DNA of 64,000 nt from Opisthorchis felineus (taxonomy: Eukaryota; Platyhelminthes; Trematoda; Opisthorchiida; Opisthorchiidae), in assembly GCA_004794785.1 (NCBI GenBank), contig SJOL01007640.1:741733-805732 (forward strand), written 5' to 3'. The position numbers were made by a program, and so were the translations under genes. Below, in pieces: positions 38,416 to 51,700 of the stretch. Numbering within the stretch: the stretch's first letter is position 1; each line of letters opens with the position of its first letter. The notes beneath the pieces were generated by a model. The model worked only from the letters and a program-made list of their open reading frames with translations. It was not told the origin of the DNA and searched no databases.

Positions 38416-40440
38416 TCAGCACGAGGAATCGCATAAGAAAGTGTCTAATAGTGCTTTGAACTGGGTTCTAGAAGGAGCGTGGACAACTGTCGGAGGAAGG
38501 TTATTCCACGCAGCTACTGCACGAAATGAGAAAAATTTTTGCCTAATAAAAGTGTTCGCTCTGAGCTTGAAAATCTTCTTACCATGTCCCCGCCGTGTGT
38601 TTGCTGGCTCAACGGTGAAACACCCGTTGGCAAAACCTTGTTCCAATAGGGCAAAAGTAAGAATTAGGTCCCGTCGGAGGCGGCGATACTCGAGGGGAAA
38701 GAGGTCAAGCGCCGTGAGACGCATTTCGTAGTCCACGGATTTAAGGCCCGCAACCATTTTCGTAGCAGCTCGCTGGACACGGTCAGTGAGGGTTACGTCC
38801 TTCGTGCGCCCTAAGTAGACAACTTGGTTGGCGTATTCAAGAAGCGGTTTGACGTAGGCCCCATAGAGTATTTGGAAGTCCATGCGAGTAATACGGGAGA
38901 AGGTGCGCCTAATCATCCGTAGAATGGCGAATGCCTTTTGGGCCGACTTCTCATGGTGCATTGAGAAGGACATGTTTGAAGAGAGTCAGATACCCAAATC
39001 TTTTTTGGTATCTTGGTATCTTCGTGATGTCTTCTGGTCCATTCTCACCATGTACGACATAGGCGTTCGCTGAGTCTCCTCCAAATGACATATGGACGCA
39101 CTTTTCCTCGTTCAGTGGAAGGTGCCGGTCCAACGACCATTGTTTTGCAGCGTTTACATCCATTTGAAGGGCACTGGCATTGGTACTCCAGGATTTCAAG
39201 TCGTCCGCAAAAAGTAGACCTGAACTTGAAAGAACGTCTGGAAGGTCGTTGACGTATATCAGAAACAGCAGCGGTCCAAAACCGGAGACTTTCCGAACTC
39301 CAATGAGACCGGCGCCGGAGAAGAGTAGGTCGAGCCTACTTTCACTCGGAATGTTCCGTCTGATAGGAACGCCTTGATCCATAGTAGGATCTTCCCGTGA
39401 ACCCCGTAAGACTCGAGTTTGTGGAGCAGCGGGACGTGTGGGACTCGATCGAATGCTTTTGAGAAGTCGAAAAATATGGCATCTGATATGAGTCCCTCGT
39501 CCTTGGCTTGGGTTAAGCTGTCCATAAACACGAGCATGTTCGTCACACAAGAACGGTTTGGGGGAAATCCGTGTTGGACTGGAAATATGAAGTTGTTGAT
39601 GGTGAGGTGGTCTAGGATGGCTCGCTTCAGAATGCGTTCCATCACCTTGCATGGCACGTTAGTGAGGCTTATGGGCCTGTAGCTCTCAGGCGAAGTCGGT
39701 CACCATTTTTGTAGATTGGTGTAACAGTCACTTCCTTCCAAGCAGAGGGGAGGTGGCCTTAGTCAAGCGACTGACGAAACACCAGATGGAAATGATTTGC
39801 CAGTGTGTATGACGTTTCCTTCAGGATCCTTGGGTGGGCTTCGTCGGGCCCCAATGTGCAGAACGGGTTGACCTTGTGCAAGAGTTGACGAACGTCCTCC
39901 ATCGTGAAGACCAAATCGGTCGGAGGCCGTTCGTGGTTACGCCTTGACAAGAGTGGGTGTGCCGAGAACGATGGGGCTGAACATAGACCTGCATAGTGTT
40001 CTCTGTAGACCTCAGATACCACCACTGAGTCACTCGTGGGTTTCCCGTTCCTGTCCCTCAAGGAGAACGCGGACGGCTTGTTTCTGCGGCGATGTCTCAT
40101 GTATTTAAACAGCACATTTCTGTTTTTCCGGGCGAGGTCCAGAATGGTGGCTCGTTTTCGTATGTTCCATTGGCGGATTTCTGATTTACAGCGGTTCCGC
40201 ATTCTACGAAATGCTGGCGCGTCTTCTGTGTCTCCTGTAGTTTGAAAATAGTTGAGACCTCTTTTCCAGAAGACGCCGAATCCTTTTCGGTAGCTTGCGG
40301 CTCATCCGGCTGCGTGCTGGTTTTCTTGGGACGAACATCGCGTCAGCCTCGTGAACTTTCCGGACAATGGTCCTGTATAAGTCTTCTACTGAGGCTGGTC
40401 CCATTTTAACGTGTTCGAGAAAGATGCATCCGATAGGGCC
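38416..40440 (-). mobile_element. CR1/jockey-like non-LTR retrotransposon, 5'-truncated, frameshifted RT
   Basis: Reading on the minus strand: a basic linker (40404-40204, then 40202-39759), RT fingers and palm (39657-39259, with QHGFPPNRSCVTNMLVF and FFDFSKAFDRVPH), then a second frame (39300-38951) with FGPLLFLIYVNDLP and the catalytic box FADD. A third frame (38973-38416) carries the thumb and C-terminal domain ([36 protein letters not shown], ending FLCDSSC). Frame changes fall near 39.75, 39.30 and 38.96 kb, so no single protein survives. The N-terminal endonuclease is missing, consistent with 5' truncation. A 3' UTR probably extends to about 38.1 kb. Confidence 0.85.
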
Positions 40441-43400
40441 AATAATCTAGTGACATTCCAAAGATGTCGTTATCACTGGACGACGCGAACAGCGCATAGG
40501 CGTAATAAGATGCCAGTCGCCCTCCCACTGCCTGGGTGACCAACGCAAGTTGCCGGCGAACGAGGAGGAGCTAAGTTGAACAGAGGGCCAGAAACCTGGA
40601 GGTGTGGTCTCAAGGCGCAGTTAGGCTGAACCCAGAAGTAATTCTTCCAAGGTCTTTACGTCTGTTTTGAGCCTTGTTTAGCCCAGAGGGATGTTATGGG
40701 AGCAGAAGGAAGTATGAAAGCTGTTTCTCTGGTAAGCAGTTTGTGGAAGCTTGCGCATTCGGCAAGTCACAGGGGATGTCACATAAGTTACACCGTTTGA
40801 TGAATCATTTACGGCTACTGTGGAAGGAAGAAGCGTCAGAGGATTGTGGATACCTGAGATTCGGTGTGACTGAAAATCAAGACTGCATTTTCGATCGGCG
40901 AAGGACATCTTAATCTGGCCCACCTGCTCGAGTGCTGGTAGATGGAGAGGATTCTCATTCTTGCATATTTGGGTGTCTGGCGTTTATCGATGAGGGTGTG
41001 GAGTTACAGGTAAGTGAGTTTCCCAGGAATACTTGGGGGTGGGTGTCATCAAAATTTGCTGCAGAGGAAAAAGAATGTTCAAATGACGGATCAAAGTGTC
41101 GGTTTTGGAAGGGTCAGAAATGGATAGGAAGTGTGTGGTGTATGCGGGATATTTGTCGGTTTAGAATGAACTTGAAAATCTTATCCGAAAGTGTAACAAG
41201 GCCGTTTTGCCTCTTGTGAAAAATGCCCAGTCATTAGTAGCGGAGAATAGCTCTGACAAAAACGTCATCACAGCCTCCACTAGCACTGTCGTTCCTCATA
41301 CTGGGACATGCGATGAAGAGAATTAGCAGATTCATTGCACTCACATGCACAGGGAGTGCAGAATGCAAAAAAATAAAGCAACTGACCCACCAAAATAGAA
41401 CACTATTTGAGACCGTGGGTGGGAAAATCAGTTGCCATTATGAACTAATGACCTACACTTTCAGGGGCGCACACAAAACTAAGGGACTCTGTGGACTATT
41501 TAGACCACATAAAAATATATGTGAAAGGTACACAAGGATAAAAAGAAGGCCAATTCGTACATAAAACTCCGGTGAGATCAACTTTGCTACCATTTAGGCG
41601 GTAAAGCTGATGGGTTTGCTTAGGGCGCACATGATTGTGAGAAAAAGACGCACAAGCTTCGGGCGCTGGGTTTCTTAGTGGCTAATTTCAGATGACTAGA
41701 CCAAAGTGTGCTGGTCGAGTATCTTTATTTTGGCAACCAGGTATTACTCGTTTGGATAAAACAGGCAAATAAAATCAAACAAATACGTGCAAAAACTAAC
41801 ACAGGTTGCACTGGGCAACCTCTCGTAAACTACTTTACTTTCTAACCTAAACGTCGATGATTATTCCAAGATGCGGCGTTTTAGATGACGTGCAGCGATG
41901 ATGAAAGTCCTCAAGAGGCCGCGTTCAAAGATATGCTTCCGGTAGTTATGACGTACTTTATCCAACCCTGCAAATAATACTTCTCCAGCCGTCAACTCCA
42001 GCAATTAATTTCTGTCCATGTCAGTGTAATGGAAATGCTCATGCAAGACTACTTCATTAAGCCCCATATAGCGTCCTTTAGATGCAACCGCGTTGTAAAT
42101 AATCGTCCCGCAACTCGCAGCTTTTTGTGTGGGTAGTTTCCATGTGCAAAAAAGGCCTGGTCTCAACAGAAGGTGCTACAAAACACCCAGGTTTGTTACC
42201 CGCGATCCATCAGCAAGTCCATTTTGAATGGTCCGCCAGTGACAGATCCAATTATCAGAGCTCCGTCCAGAAAAATTACCGGGTCACTCTATTGGAAATT
42301 GACCTAAAATTGGACGTAGTGGGGTGGCGAAAAACGCTCCGGGCTTACTTGGGCGAATCACCTCCCAGTGAATTATATTAGACTAGTAGCATCACGTCTT
42401 CTGTCAGGAGTAATCCGCTGACTTTAGATCTGACGTCGCGAAGCCTATGAAGTCTATCTCAGGATACTCTTGTTGACCGGTATCCGTAAGCGCAATATAC
42501 ACAAAGTTTTGGGATAACCACATTCATTCTTATGGGCACCTTCTTAACATATTGCCGGTGTCTAACACCAATTTTCGGCTCCTATTCGGGCGTACGCATA
42601 GTCCGGGCGAAGAATGAAGCAGAGATTTCTGAAATCTATCTAGATTGAATCATCATTTCCTCCTTAGGCAGAATAAAGCGGATGTCTTGCAAAGCTTGAA
42701 ACCGAATGTATTCCGCCACCATGTACCAAACTCTTGCCGATTTTCTCCCGTAGAAAAGTGGATTCTCGAAGTACGTTGCGTCATTATGGCGACAGTTTCG
42801 ACATTTCTGTTCTCTCAGGGCCAGGACATACCTTTCGGGTGGCGATAATTCTAATACCCTCTTACGGTTCTTTCAGAATTCGCCGGAACAACCAAACATT
42901 TTCTACGCACAAAAGCACCAATTTGGCCCTTTTGGTTAGATCATGGTGATGGTACGGCCGACCTCAAAGTTGATGGGCACGATGGAAGATAGGTATCGCA
43001 CGGTCCACCGTCTACAACCCCCCCCCCCCAAGAAAAAAATGTTGATTTCCAGCCATTTATTAGCGTTATTTATCTGACACGAATATGCAAAATGATGCAC
43101 ATGTCTTCATGTATCAGATGTCTCCTTGATGAACATCCGAAGTACGTTAGCTTGATGTCATTTGTTATTACAACACTTGCACCTACAGGGTAGCTGAGCG
43201 TCCGCATCACATGCCGCTGCTTCCTCGCCGGTCCTGGTCTGGTTATCGTGAGACAGCAGATATAACATCTGAACATTTAACCTAAGCGCCATCAATTTCT
43301 TCCGAGTGGAATTTCCGACCCATCTCTAAGATGTAGCTTATCTATTGCCCCTAAGTTTACTATGACATTAAAAGTATCTCATCCGTTTGCCTAGAAAGTC

Positions 43401-44358
43401 TGTCTATTTAACCTGAAACTTTTACTGGAGCTTTGCTTCGTTCTTCCGCTTCTGATGGTTGAGTGTTACCGGATCAACCAGTGATCAACTGGGACGCCTG
43501 CCACACCATCCAAAGGGATTTGTAGAAAGTGTGCCTCATGTATCAAGCACCAGAGTGATCCAGCCACAACGAGGGCTCCTTGGTTATCCAAAAACACGTC
43601 CACTAACCTCTGCATTGTCACCTAACTGTTTTTGAATTCCGCAGGACATATGGACAGGCTCCAAATTTTCTCTATGGAGGAACTTCACAAGCGCAGTTGG
43701 AAGTCACAGTTTACCGGCGTTGTTGTGAACGTCATCTTGATTAGTCACCAAACGCGTGCGGCACTGGCAAAAAACTGATCAACTCTCAAAGCGAAAATGT
43801 CTCGGCTAGTTGCTTGTATTTACGCGGCAATAGAAACGGCACTCATGCAGTGACGAAGACATTTTGAACAGAACGGACAGCCGAATGAATGGCAACAGAA
43901 AGTCGGCAGGATGATGCACGCCGTCAGATTTTCAGAATGAATCTTTGGGGATTAGCGAGCCTTGGGGACACAAAAATGGGTGCTGCAAGTTTATCTCACC
44001 AGAGGTCAGCTACCCAGACCAAGGAGTTCCCGCACAAACAGATGTCCAGGGGACAATTTATTTACACATAAGAGCTGCTTCAGGTATTTGAGACTATTAC
44101 CACATTTAAAATGCTTGGTAATTGAGGCGTGGGATAACAGAACAGTAACAGTCATAGATCTTGTAGAGAAAACTGTTGTGCAATGTTTATAAGACATTTT
44201 AGAGCTGACGCAAAGGCATTTGCGGGGAACGATTATAGAACACAGAAAACGAGAGGTCCGGTTGAGTTCCCTTAACCGTATAACACTTAAAAATTGAGTG
44301 TATTGTCTTAGATTCCGCACGGTGATGTTCATTTGGAATACAGAGCTCGCGAAAACCC
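40441..44358. other. Unassigned intergenic DNA
   Basis: No gene is supported. Simple features are a run of 12 C (43018-43029) and scattered medium frames (40674-40913, 42127-42381, 42645-42949) without recognisable motifs. Confidence 0.35.
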
Positions 44359-44456
44359 GAGGATGGCGCCTAAGTGATGAGCCCCATGAAGGGCGAAACC
44401 GGCAATGGGTTGCTCCGTGGCTGTCAGCAACCATATGATTGGTCTCTTCGGCGTCC
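44359..44456 (+). ncRNA. Hammerhead ribozyme-like fold (core mutated)
   Basis: The string GTGATGA (44374-44380) is followed by a 4 bp stem (GCCC 44381-44384 with GGGC 44391-44394) and GAAA (44395-44398). Stem III could be CC...GG plus the hairpin GGTTGCT (44408-44414) with AGCAACC (44426-44432). It is followed by UC at 44443-44444, where cleavage would occur. Stem I could pair GGA..GCC (44361-44370) with GGCGTCC (44450-44456), with mismatches. The one core defect is C3 replaced by G. Stem II has the same length as in schistosome hammerheads. A related copy near 51928-52020 has C3 intact but other lesions. Confidence 0.42.
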
Positions 44457-44483
44457 TTCAGTGAGACCGAAATAATAGAAGAT

Positions 44484-44662
44484 AATCGTTCAGTTGTAAC
44501 GCCCTTTCGGTGCGCAGCTGCTATGCCACCCGAAGGAATTACGAGGGCTGGAATACTGCCAGGTTACCCAAGCTTAGACAGAAGTTAAGATGTAGAGGTC
44601 GGGTTGGAACCACGGACCTTCCGATCAGTAAATTCGCGCTCTAACCACTGAGCGATCTCGCC
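44484..44662 (-). mobile_element. tRNA-derived SINE, copy 1
   Basis: On the minus strand the element begins with a tRNA-like head (A-box about 44662-44640, B-box GGTTCCAACCC at about 44612-44602), followed by the family body and the tail ending ACAACTGAACGATT. It aligns over its whole length with copies at 51094, 54976, 58847 and 62092. Confidence 0.75.
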
Positions 44663-47600
44663 CTAGTGAGACCAAACAGAATCGCGTCATAATCCCACTA
44701 GAACCAGTGACAATATAAGTAGTCCTGGTCTCAAACCGCGGCATTGGTGAAAAATGTACACAGGAAAAAGTATCTAAGGTTGATCGGACATGAATGGGCG
44801 GAACCAAGACATGCTACATGTGCTGGGGCGGTTAATATCAGTAAGTTCTGTACATATGTTTTGATAACCCTGAAAAATTCTACTCACAGTGGTGCTGAGG
44901 CTGGCTGCCCGATAACTGCATATGAATTGCTGGTTTATGTACTCTTGGACGGTGGTTGTCTGAGGCAATCCGCGGCATCTTCGGAACTCGTTTCGTTCCT
45001 CGATCGTACAAATTTATCAACTAATTCTTTCGCCGCCTTACACATTCTTTGAGTTGGTCTGTGTTATTTAGTTTGAATTTTACGCGCGAGTGTATCCTAT
45101 ACGTGTCAAGTTGCACTCTCTTCCGTGCACTTGCGTTTTCAAAAATGTGGGCTTGCTTATAACAGATTGCTGTCCGCTGAAGCCATCGAAAAATAATAGA
45201 TGTGGGAGAAACGGACGTCCGCCGAATTTAAAACATGTATTCATGTATCACGCTTGCCTAGCTTTGTGCCATTTCAATCGTGCGGCTTTGCAGCATGCCC
45301 AGACAGACCGGTTGTCCAGCTCTCCCGGCCCCGTCGTCTCAACCAGCTGCCTCTACCTCGGGGTTGCTATGCAATGTACACATATCAAGACAACTGCCTA
45401 TAATGAAGCCGAATTATCACTTTAAAGTCTGAAAAACCATTAAGGATCTTCCTTTTTATTCCAGGAACTCGAGGATAACTTAGTATCCTTTCAAAGGTTC
45501 TACGGAGTACGAACACAAAGAACGTAGTGACCCGGACGAAAGTCGACAACGAACGCTCTTCCCCTGGCTCCGCTGGCTGCCAAAAAGGTGATTCATCTCT
45601 CGGACACTGCAGTCAGGTCCGCCAAGACATCCATGGTGGACAGGGGCATGAGGCCAGAATGATCATCTGGAGGTCGTTACCAAAACGACCAGGCCGGCAA
45701 AACCCCCTCGGTGTTGTTCTTACGAAACCTGAATACGAATTTCTTGACGCAGAATGGTTACAAGGAAATGGAAGCAAAAGAAGATTCGTGCTTCGTATAG
45801 ACGTAATGCACTACTTATAAGGTTGCTGAAAGCTCACGACTGGTTTCGTTCTCCTTGGGACCCATCAGGTAGGCGCATTCTCCGAGTTCCACTTGAAATC
45901 AAACTGCCACACTGCTTAGTTAGCCAGCAGGATACTGGCCAACTCATAAATAAATAAGGCTGTCTGATCCGTTAACCAAAACACGTATATAGTCATTCCA
46001 TCTCAGATGCACGGATATATCCGTTGAATAAGAGCGACGCCAACTTTCCATTAAAGTCCACACTATGCAAGAGGGAGTGATGACCCCGGTCACATCCAGT
46101 TCCAGGGAATCTTCATTAATTTCCTTTAATTCGGACCATCCGATTGGCATTGAAATAAGCAGAACGGTATACGTTCTTTTAGCCTCCACTTCTCTGAGAC
46201 TCTCCTCTGAAACTCGTGTTTCTCAGTAGGTTCGTACTTGAGTCCACACAAATTGCAACCATGTGCGCTAGTCAGCAGCAGTAACGTTGCCATGAAACAA
46301 ACCCTCAGGCGCACTCCTTGACAGACGCGCCTTGCGGCTACGTACCCATGAAGGCCGCCAGTTACCAAAACCCGTCTTTCAATTGGTCCAGCCTAAAATA
46401 GCAGTCAATAATCTACGCAATCAAGGCCCACAGACAGTCTACACCCCTCGCTGTCAGTCGAAACTATTGGAACAAATTCTCAGCACCTAGCTAAATAACT
46501 TCATAACATCATAATAGCATTTAACGATCGTCTGGGACCGCAGGTAACCGTCTAGGTTTGGCAACAATACGCGGTGTTGAGCGCTTATCCATGCCGAAGA
46601 TTTACCGTCAGTTTAATTTGAAGTTCACATTGGGCTTTGGTAGTGAGCCACCAAAAAGTAACTTCTTAGGCACCAGTAGCTCCAAGAATAAACGAGTTTT
46701 CAGGCCCTCCCTGGAGTAATCTAAGACGAGGCATTACCCTCATTAAGATTGTGGGTTCCACACGTCTGTTTAACATCCGTGCGGCACATCCAGTTCAACC
46801 CGGACAAGGAACAGAAAACTACTTATTGGTGTGAAAGGCTCTAGGTCATTATAGGAGAGGGAATACTACCCAACAAACAGACATTGGCATCTGTATCCTG
46901 GAAGGCTTTGGTCAGATTAACTTCTTGGTTGAGTTTCAAACGCTACGAAGATCGTGCTCATTAATCTCGTGTTCATCCTAAGGTAGCTTTCTCATCAATC
47001 GGAGTCGCTGTACCGGTCAGTAGTAGAGTCGTAAGGGTGATGAAACTGGATGTAATGTTCCTATGACTTGTGGAAAAGCTTTTGGAGAACTCCATATAGG
47101 TTCGCACGCCAGCGGGTCTGAGAATACAAAAAACTTGTTGTATTTAGAGGATTTAGGAGAACCCCCTGCTGAGCAAGCGTCAAGAACAGACCGGTTAGCA
47201 GAGTCAAATGCGTCTTGAAAACAGAAATACCAAAAGTACGGGTGGCTCGTACGTACACCGTTTTAATAACACCTGAATGTGGGTTAAGATGTCGTCAAAG
47301 AAAACCTACCAGGCCGAAAACCCGCCTGCTGCTCTCGAGCCGCCGTATGGAAAGGAACAACAATCGACGCCAGTAGCTTACGAATCTAGAGACAGACAGC
47401 AGACAGACTTTCAGTAGATTGCGAGTGATTCATGAAGGTCAATTTAAAACAAACACCAGAAACAAGGTATCGCACGTCAGTTGAGACCAGAAAAGATAGA
47501 ATAACGTATTTCGGTCCAGATGATGATCGGCCAAGCAAACAAGCTCCGATGTAACCAGCCTGGAACAAAGTGTGTAGGTTTGAGGCGCGATTAATAGTCA

Positions 47601-48204
47601 CCTTACTATTACTACCACCCGGTGGTTACTCTTCGTAATTCGTCTACAAAACAAAACTTCGACCATGTTCGTGATTTGAATACTCGCCTACAAGTCCACA
47701 AGTTGCAGTGAATAGCACCAGGATATTTGTTTGAAAAAAACCGCCATTTAGCAAAGAAGTATCCCTCTGATTCGGATATTTCCGGCTTCACGGAACTTAG
47801 CTTAAGAACCTCTTTCCGGTTAAGCGGGCCGACTTTAATTCTCGTGGGGATAAACCATGGGGAGTGTGCCACTCAGTCACAACAACCAAATACATATCAC
47901 GTGGCTCAGTGTTCATTGGTCCATCTAACCTTTACAAAAAGACCCACAGAGCTCAGTGAGATTTTGTCTTCTGAACATAGTGACCAGCTGCCTAAGTAGT
48001 AAGAAGATTCAAGAATTCCATTCCGGAAATTCATTTTTGCCTAGGAAATCAATTCAGAGGAATGGGTAATTCATCCCCATACTTGAGCTGATGGGATGAT
48101 GCCAAGCGGTTTAGGAAAGCTCATGTATCCAAAGTGAAGTGTTACCAAATTCAACAAATACACTCATTTGCATACCAGTTTGGTTTTCACAGGAGACTCA
48201 CCTG
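44663..48204. other. Unassigned, downstream of the kinase gene
   Basis: No confident gene. Two weak candidates exist. One is a plus-strand frame at about 45755-45871 (KWKQKKIRASYRRNALLIRL, HDWFRSPWDPS) between AG at 45753 and a CAG|GTAGGC donor. The other is a minus-strand frame at 46230-45947 (VEAKRTYTVLLISMPIGW to a stop), with an upstream frame that looks like a signal peptide plus Cys pair (MATLLLLTSAHGCNLC). Neither is recognised. Confidence 0.3.
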
Positions 48205-48305
48205 ATTCCCAGCTGAACCTATCGTTTATGATGTTCTTCAACTGAATGTGCTGCACCAAGCAGCGTCATGTTTCAGTTGGTACAGTATTCCAGATGTCAC
48301 AATAC
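48205..48305. repeat. Dispersed repeat, copy 2 (partner at 20021-20123)
   Basis: Same orientation as the copy at 20021 and alignable throughout. It is followed at once by a hammerhead-family-related block (48328-48378), which the 20 kb copy does not clearly have. Confidence 0.55.
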
Positions 48306-48327
48306 ATTACACAAACGTAACATTACT

Positions 48328-48378
48328 GGTAAGGTCATGGGCTGTCGAAAAGTTTTTGGCAACCTTATGGGTAGTGTG
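48328..48378 (+). repeat. Remnant of the hammerhead-like repeat family
   Basis: It contains CTGGTAAGG followed by CATGGGCTGTCGAAAAG and TTTTTGGCAACCTTATGGGT. It resembles the block at 51940-52006 with the stem II region shortened. The segment GGCAACCTTATGATGG at 52208-52226 is another partial relative. Confidence 0.35.
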
Positions 48379-48799
48379 CTACGTCCAAACGCCTACCTAT
48401 TTAGTTCAAAAATTCTCTAGAACAAGTTTTCAACCGCTAATTTAAACTCTACCCAAATCCCCATATCAGGGGGCCAAAACTGTCAGAACGGATATCCCAG
48501 TGTTAGGACGAAATTGTAGAAAACAGCAGATTAGCGAAAAGTGTTTAGTATGTATATTCAAAAGGAAACAGAGCAGAAAGATAACTCAGAATGGTCCGGA
48601 GATACGAAGTTATTCATGAAGAGTTGAATGTACACGCATGAAAATGAGCATAATCTTGGACAAGTTCAATAGTTGCAACTCAAGAATTAAAAAGGAAAAC
48701 AGGTTTCATGAGATTTGAGTGTGCCGATCACTCATTCCGTAAGGACTCATCATCTTCACAACACATTATGATGTTTGAAAGACAGATATATCGATACAC

Positions 48800-51700
48800 C
48801 TAACTAGGTCTCCAGATGAAGATGCGGTCGGTAGTGAGTTTTGGACGAGGAGCGGAATCAACAACAGCCTGAGTCGGTAACCCTCTGAACTGTGGTCCAT
48901 CTACCGGTAATTCTCGAACAATTTGAAAAAGCGAAGGTCGACTTTGACGAACCGTTCGGGATGCAACTGACAAACGCGATAAACCGCGTAAGGATTCACC
49001 ACGTCTGAGCAGATGAACAATTTTCACAGGGCGCGATCCGGAAATAGACATTCTACGTTGGCGATCACTCATAAATCGTACGTCTGTCCGACTCCTTGAT
49101 TTTAAAGGGGATTCCACGGACTTCACGTCAGTGACCGAATTGGTGTAAGAATGCCGTTGTTTAGAAACATCCAGGATAGGACGTATTTTCTGGCTGGTTA
49201 GTGAAGCACTGTCAGATGAAGCAACATCTGGCGTATGTTGGATCGGTCGGGTGAAATTACGCGCACAATCCCACCGCTGTGGCAACACTTTAGCTGCAGG
49301 TATCCTAACAACCCGAATTAATGCATCTTTCCTCATTGATGGACCATTAACAGTGTCACAAATGTTCTCAGGCGCATTAGTATTCGCCGATTCCGTTCCA
49401 CTCACAACTACCTTCGAGTTGGACCTGAACTGGAAGGATGAGTCAGACGGGGCCTGAGCGGATTCAGATGGCCCAGATACTGAGTCCATATGGACTCCAT
49501 CTGATGGGCCAGAAACCCTGATAATCGATTTTCGCCTCTGAGATCGATTACATCGTCGGCGGTTTGGTTGCCTTGTACCATTAGCACTCATGCGGGAGGA
49601 TCGCCGTTTGATAGCCTGGATCTGTCGTTTCAGTGAACAATCCGGTAGTTTAACGACATCATCATCGGTGAAGAAAATTCCAGGATCATACTGTGGGTAA
49701 TCAGATGTGAATTAGGAATAAGTCAAGTTAGAGACCAGGGAACCATAGGTCCTTTTAGGTTTAGAAAACAAGAATCCAAACTAAAACTTCTGTGAAACAT
49801 CTGTAGTATGTGAGCCTATTCATTGCACTATAAATTAAGACTACGGCGACTGCCTAAAGACGATGAGTATTTCCAACAGCTATCGTAAAATTTCTGACAA
49901 CACTGGGTAGTGGGAAAATTAACGGAATCTGGCAACACTATAATATTCAATAGAGATTTCGTCCTGTCGGTGAAGCCAATCCGTGCTGCAAAGCCGAGAA
50001 GCACTGTTCCATCCTTGTTGGGAATCGTCAGCAGTGCGCATCTCACGAAACTCGGAGTTTCGAACCAGTGGTTGAATACTTAACCGTTTGTTCACGGGCG
50101 GCTGATCAGCAGTATGATTAGCTCTCACTTAGACAAGAGATAGCGCCACTCATCCGTCAATCACGAAATCATATCACATGGTCACGTATTATAAGAGGAA
50201 AATATGAGCGAACTGCGATCGAACTGTGGTAAACAGCAAATTCGTTGAGTAAACTGTACAAATCAGGTTTGCTGAATGGGGATGAATCGCGTGCTTCAGT
50301 AATTTAACTTTCTAGCAGTTACACGGCCAAAATGAGGGCAACTTCATTCCAAAGTCCCTTAATCCACGTGAAACTCGAAATGAATGACGGCAAAGTTGAG
50401 CCACAAAGGCGTATACCGGAATCGAGGAAGTTTGTGACATCAAATCGAAGTTGGCGATTATTGTTTAAAACAGCAAGGGTTCTGTTTGTCCAGAAAGCAT
50501 AATTTAAAAAAACTAATCAAGCTATCCTATGGTGGAACAACCCACGCTCATATTTGGCTATAAAAAAACAATCAGAATGACTAAGATAATCATACTTGTT
50601 GTTTCTCGACAGCATCGAAGTTCAGATGACCTTTGAAAAATTCAGAACGTTGGAGCGCATCACATCCATGCATTCGTTCCTTTTGGTTTTTTTCTAACAA
50701 CTTTGAGAATTGGGGGAAACAGGCAAAGAGAGAAGTAAGGTCTGTCTCCGAGGTAAGAAGGTTGTGGTAAATTTTGCAAGAAATAGACAAGATGCAATCT
50801 AACACGTCATTAAAACCTGCAATAGAATTCAGCTGGCATAAAATATCACTACCGAAAATCAGTAAGTAGCTCACACAAGACGAATGAAACTTCCACCTGA
50901 GAAGTCATCACTCGAGGAGCCAGTCAGCACGTGACTACGTCATGTGGTTACCGTGATTGAAGGACGGGTGGAGCTATATCCTGTCGAACTGCAGGTTACT
51001 TACACTGTTGATCAGCTGCTCGTTGCCGAACGGCTGTATTCAAAATACTAGCCGGGAGATCGCGGGCTCGAAACTCCCTGGAGTTGATGATAGCTCCAGA
51101 TAGCTCAGTGGTTAAGGCGCCAGCCTACGGACCGGAAGGTCCGTGGTTCGAACCCAACCCCAGCATCTCGATTGCTCCTGTCTAGGCTTGGACAACCTGG
51201 CAGTATCCCAGCCCTCGCGCCTTCTGTTGGTATGGCAGCTAGGCACCGAAAGGGTGCTACAGCTGAACGACGATGATTCCCAATTAATATAAAACGGCTG
51301 CGGTGTTTCTCGGCTTTTCAGCATAGATTGGCTTCAATACCAAGGGGAAGTCTAAATCGAAAACTTCTCAAACCACCTTCCCATTGTCCAGGTACACCGT
51401 CTTCGAAACCCGGATACGGGTCCCAAAAGTGAACGCCCATCCCAAACCCCTTAGGACGAACTAAAATCACACGCGCCACTGGGACGTCTGATAAGCCGGA
51501 TGTATTAGCTCGCAATATCTTTGACATGAGAGTTACAGTCATACACGGAACTAAACAGGTTCTGTTGGTCCACGCTAGAAGGGGACTCGCATTAATATAT
51601 ACTGGGCCGTAAAATGCTCCTCCCAGACACTGCCTCAACACATAAGAAAACGTCACCCTTCTTGGCAGGCGTTGAGCAAGCTAGCAGAATCGGTGGCTGT

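Noticed and set aside
51145..51155. Functional tRNA gene suggested by A-box and B-box
   Set aside because: The acceptor and anticodon stems do not form, and the same head recurs with a SINE body in five places.
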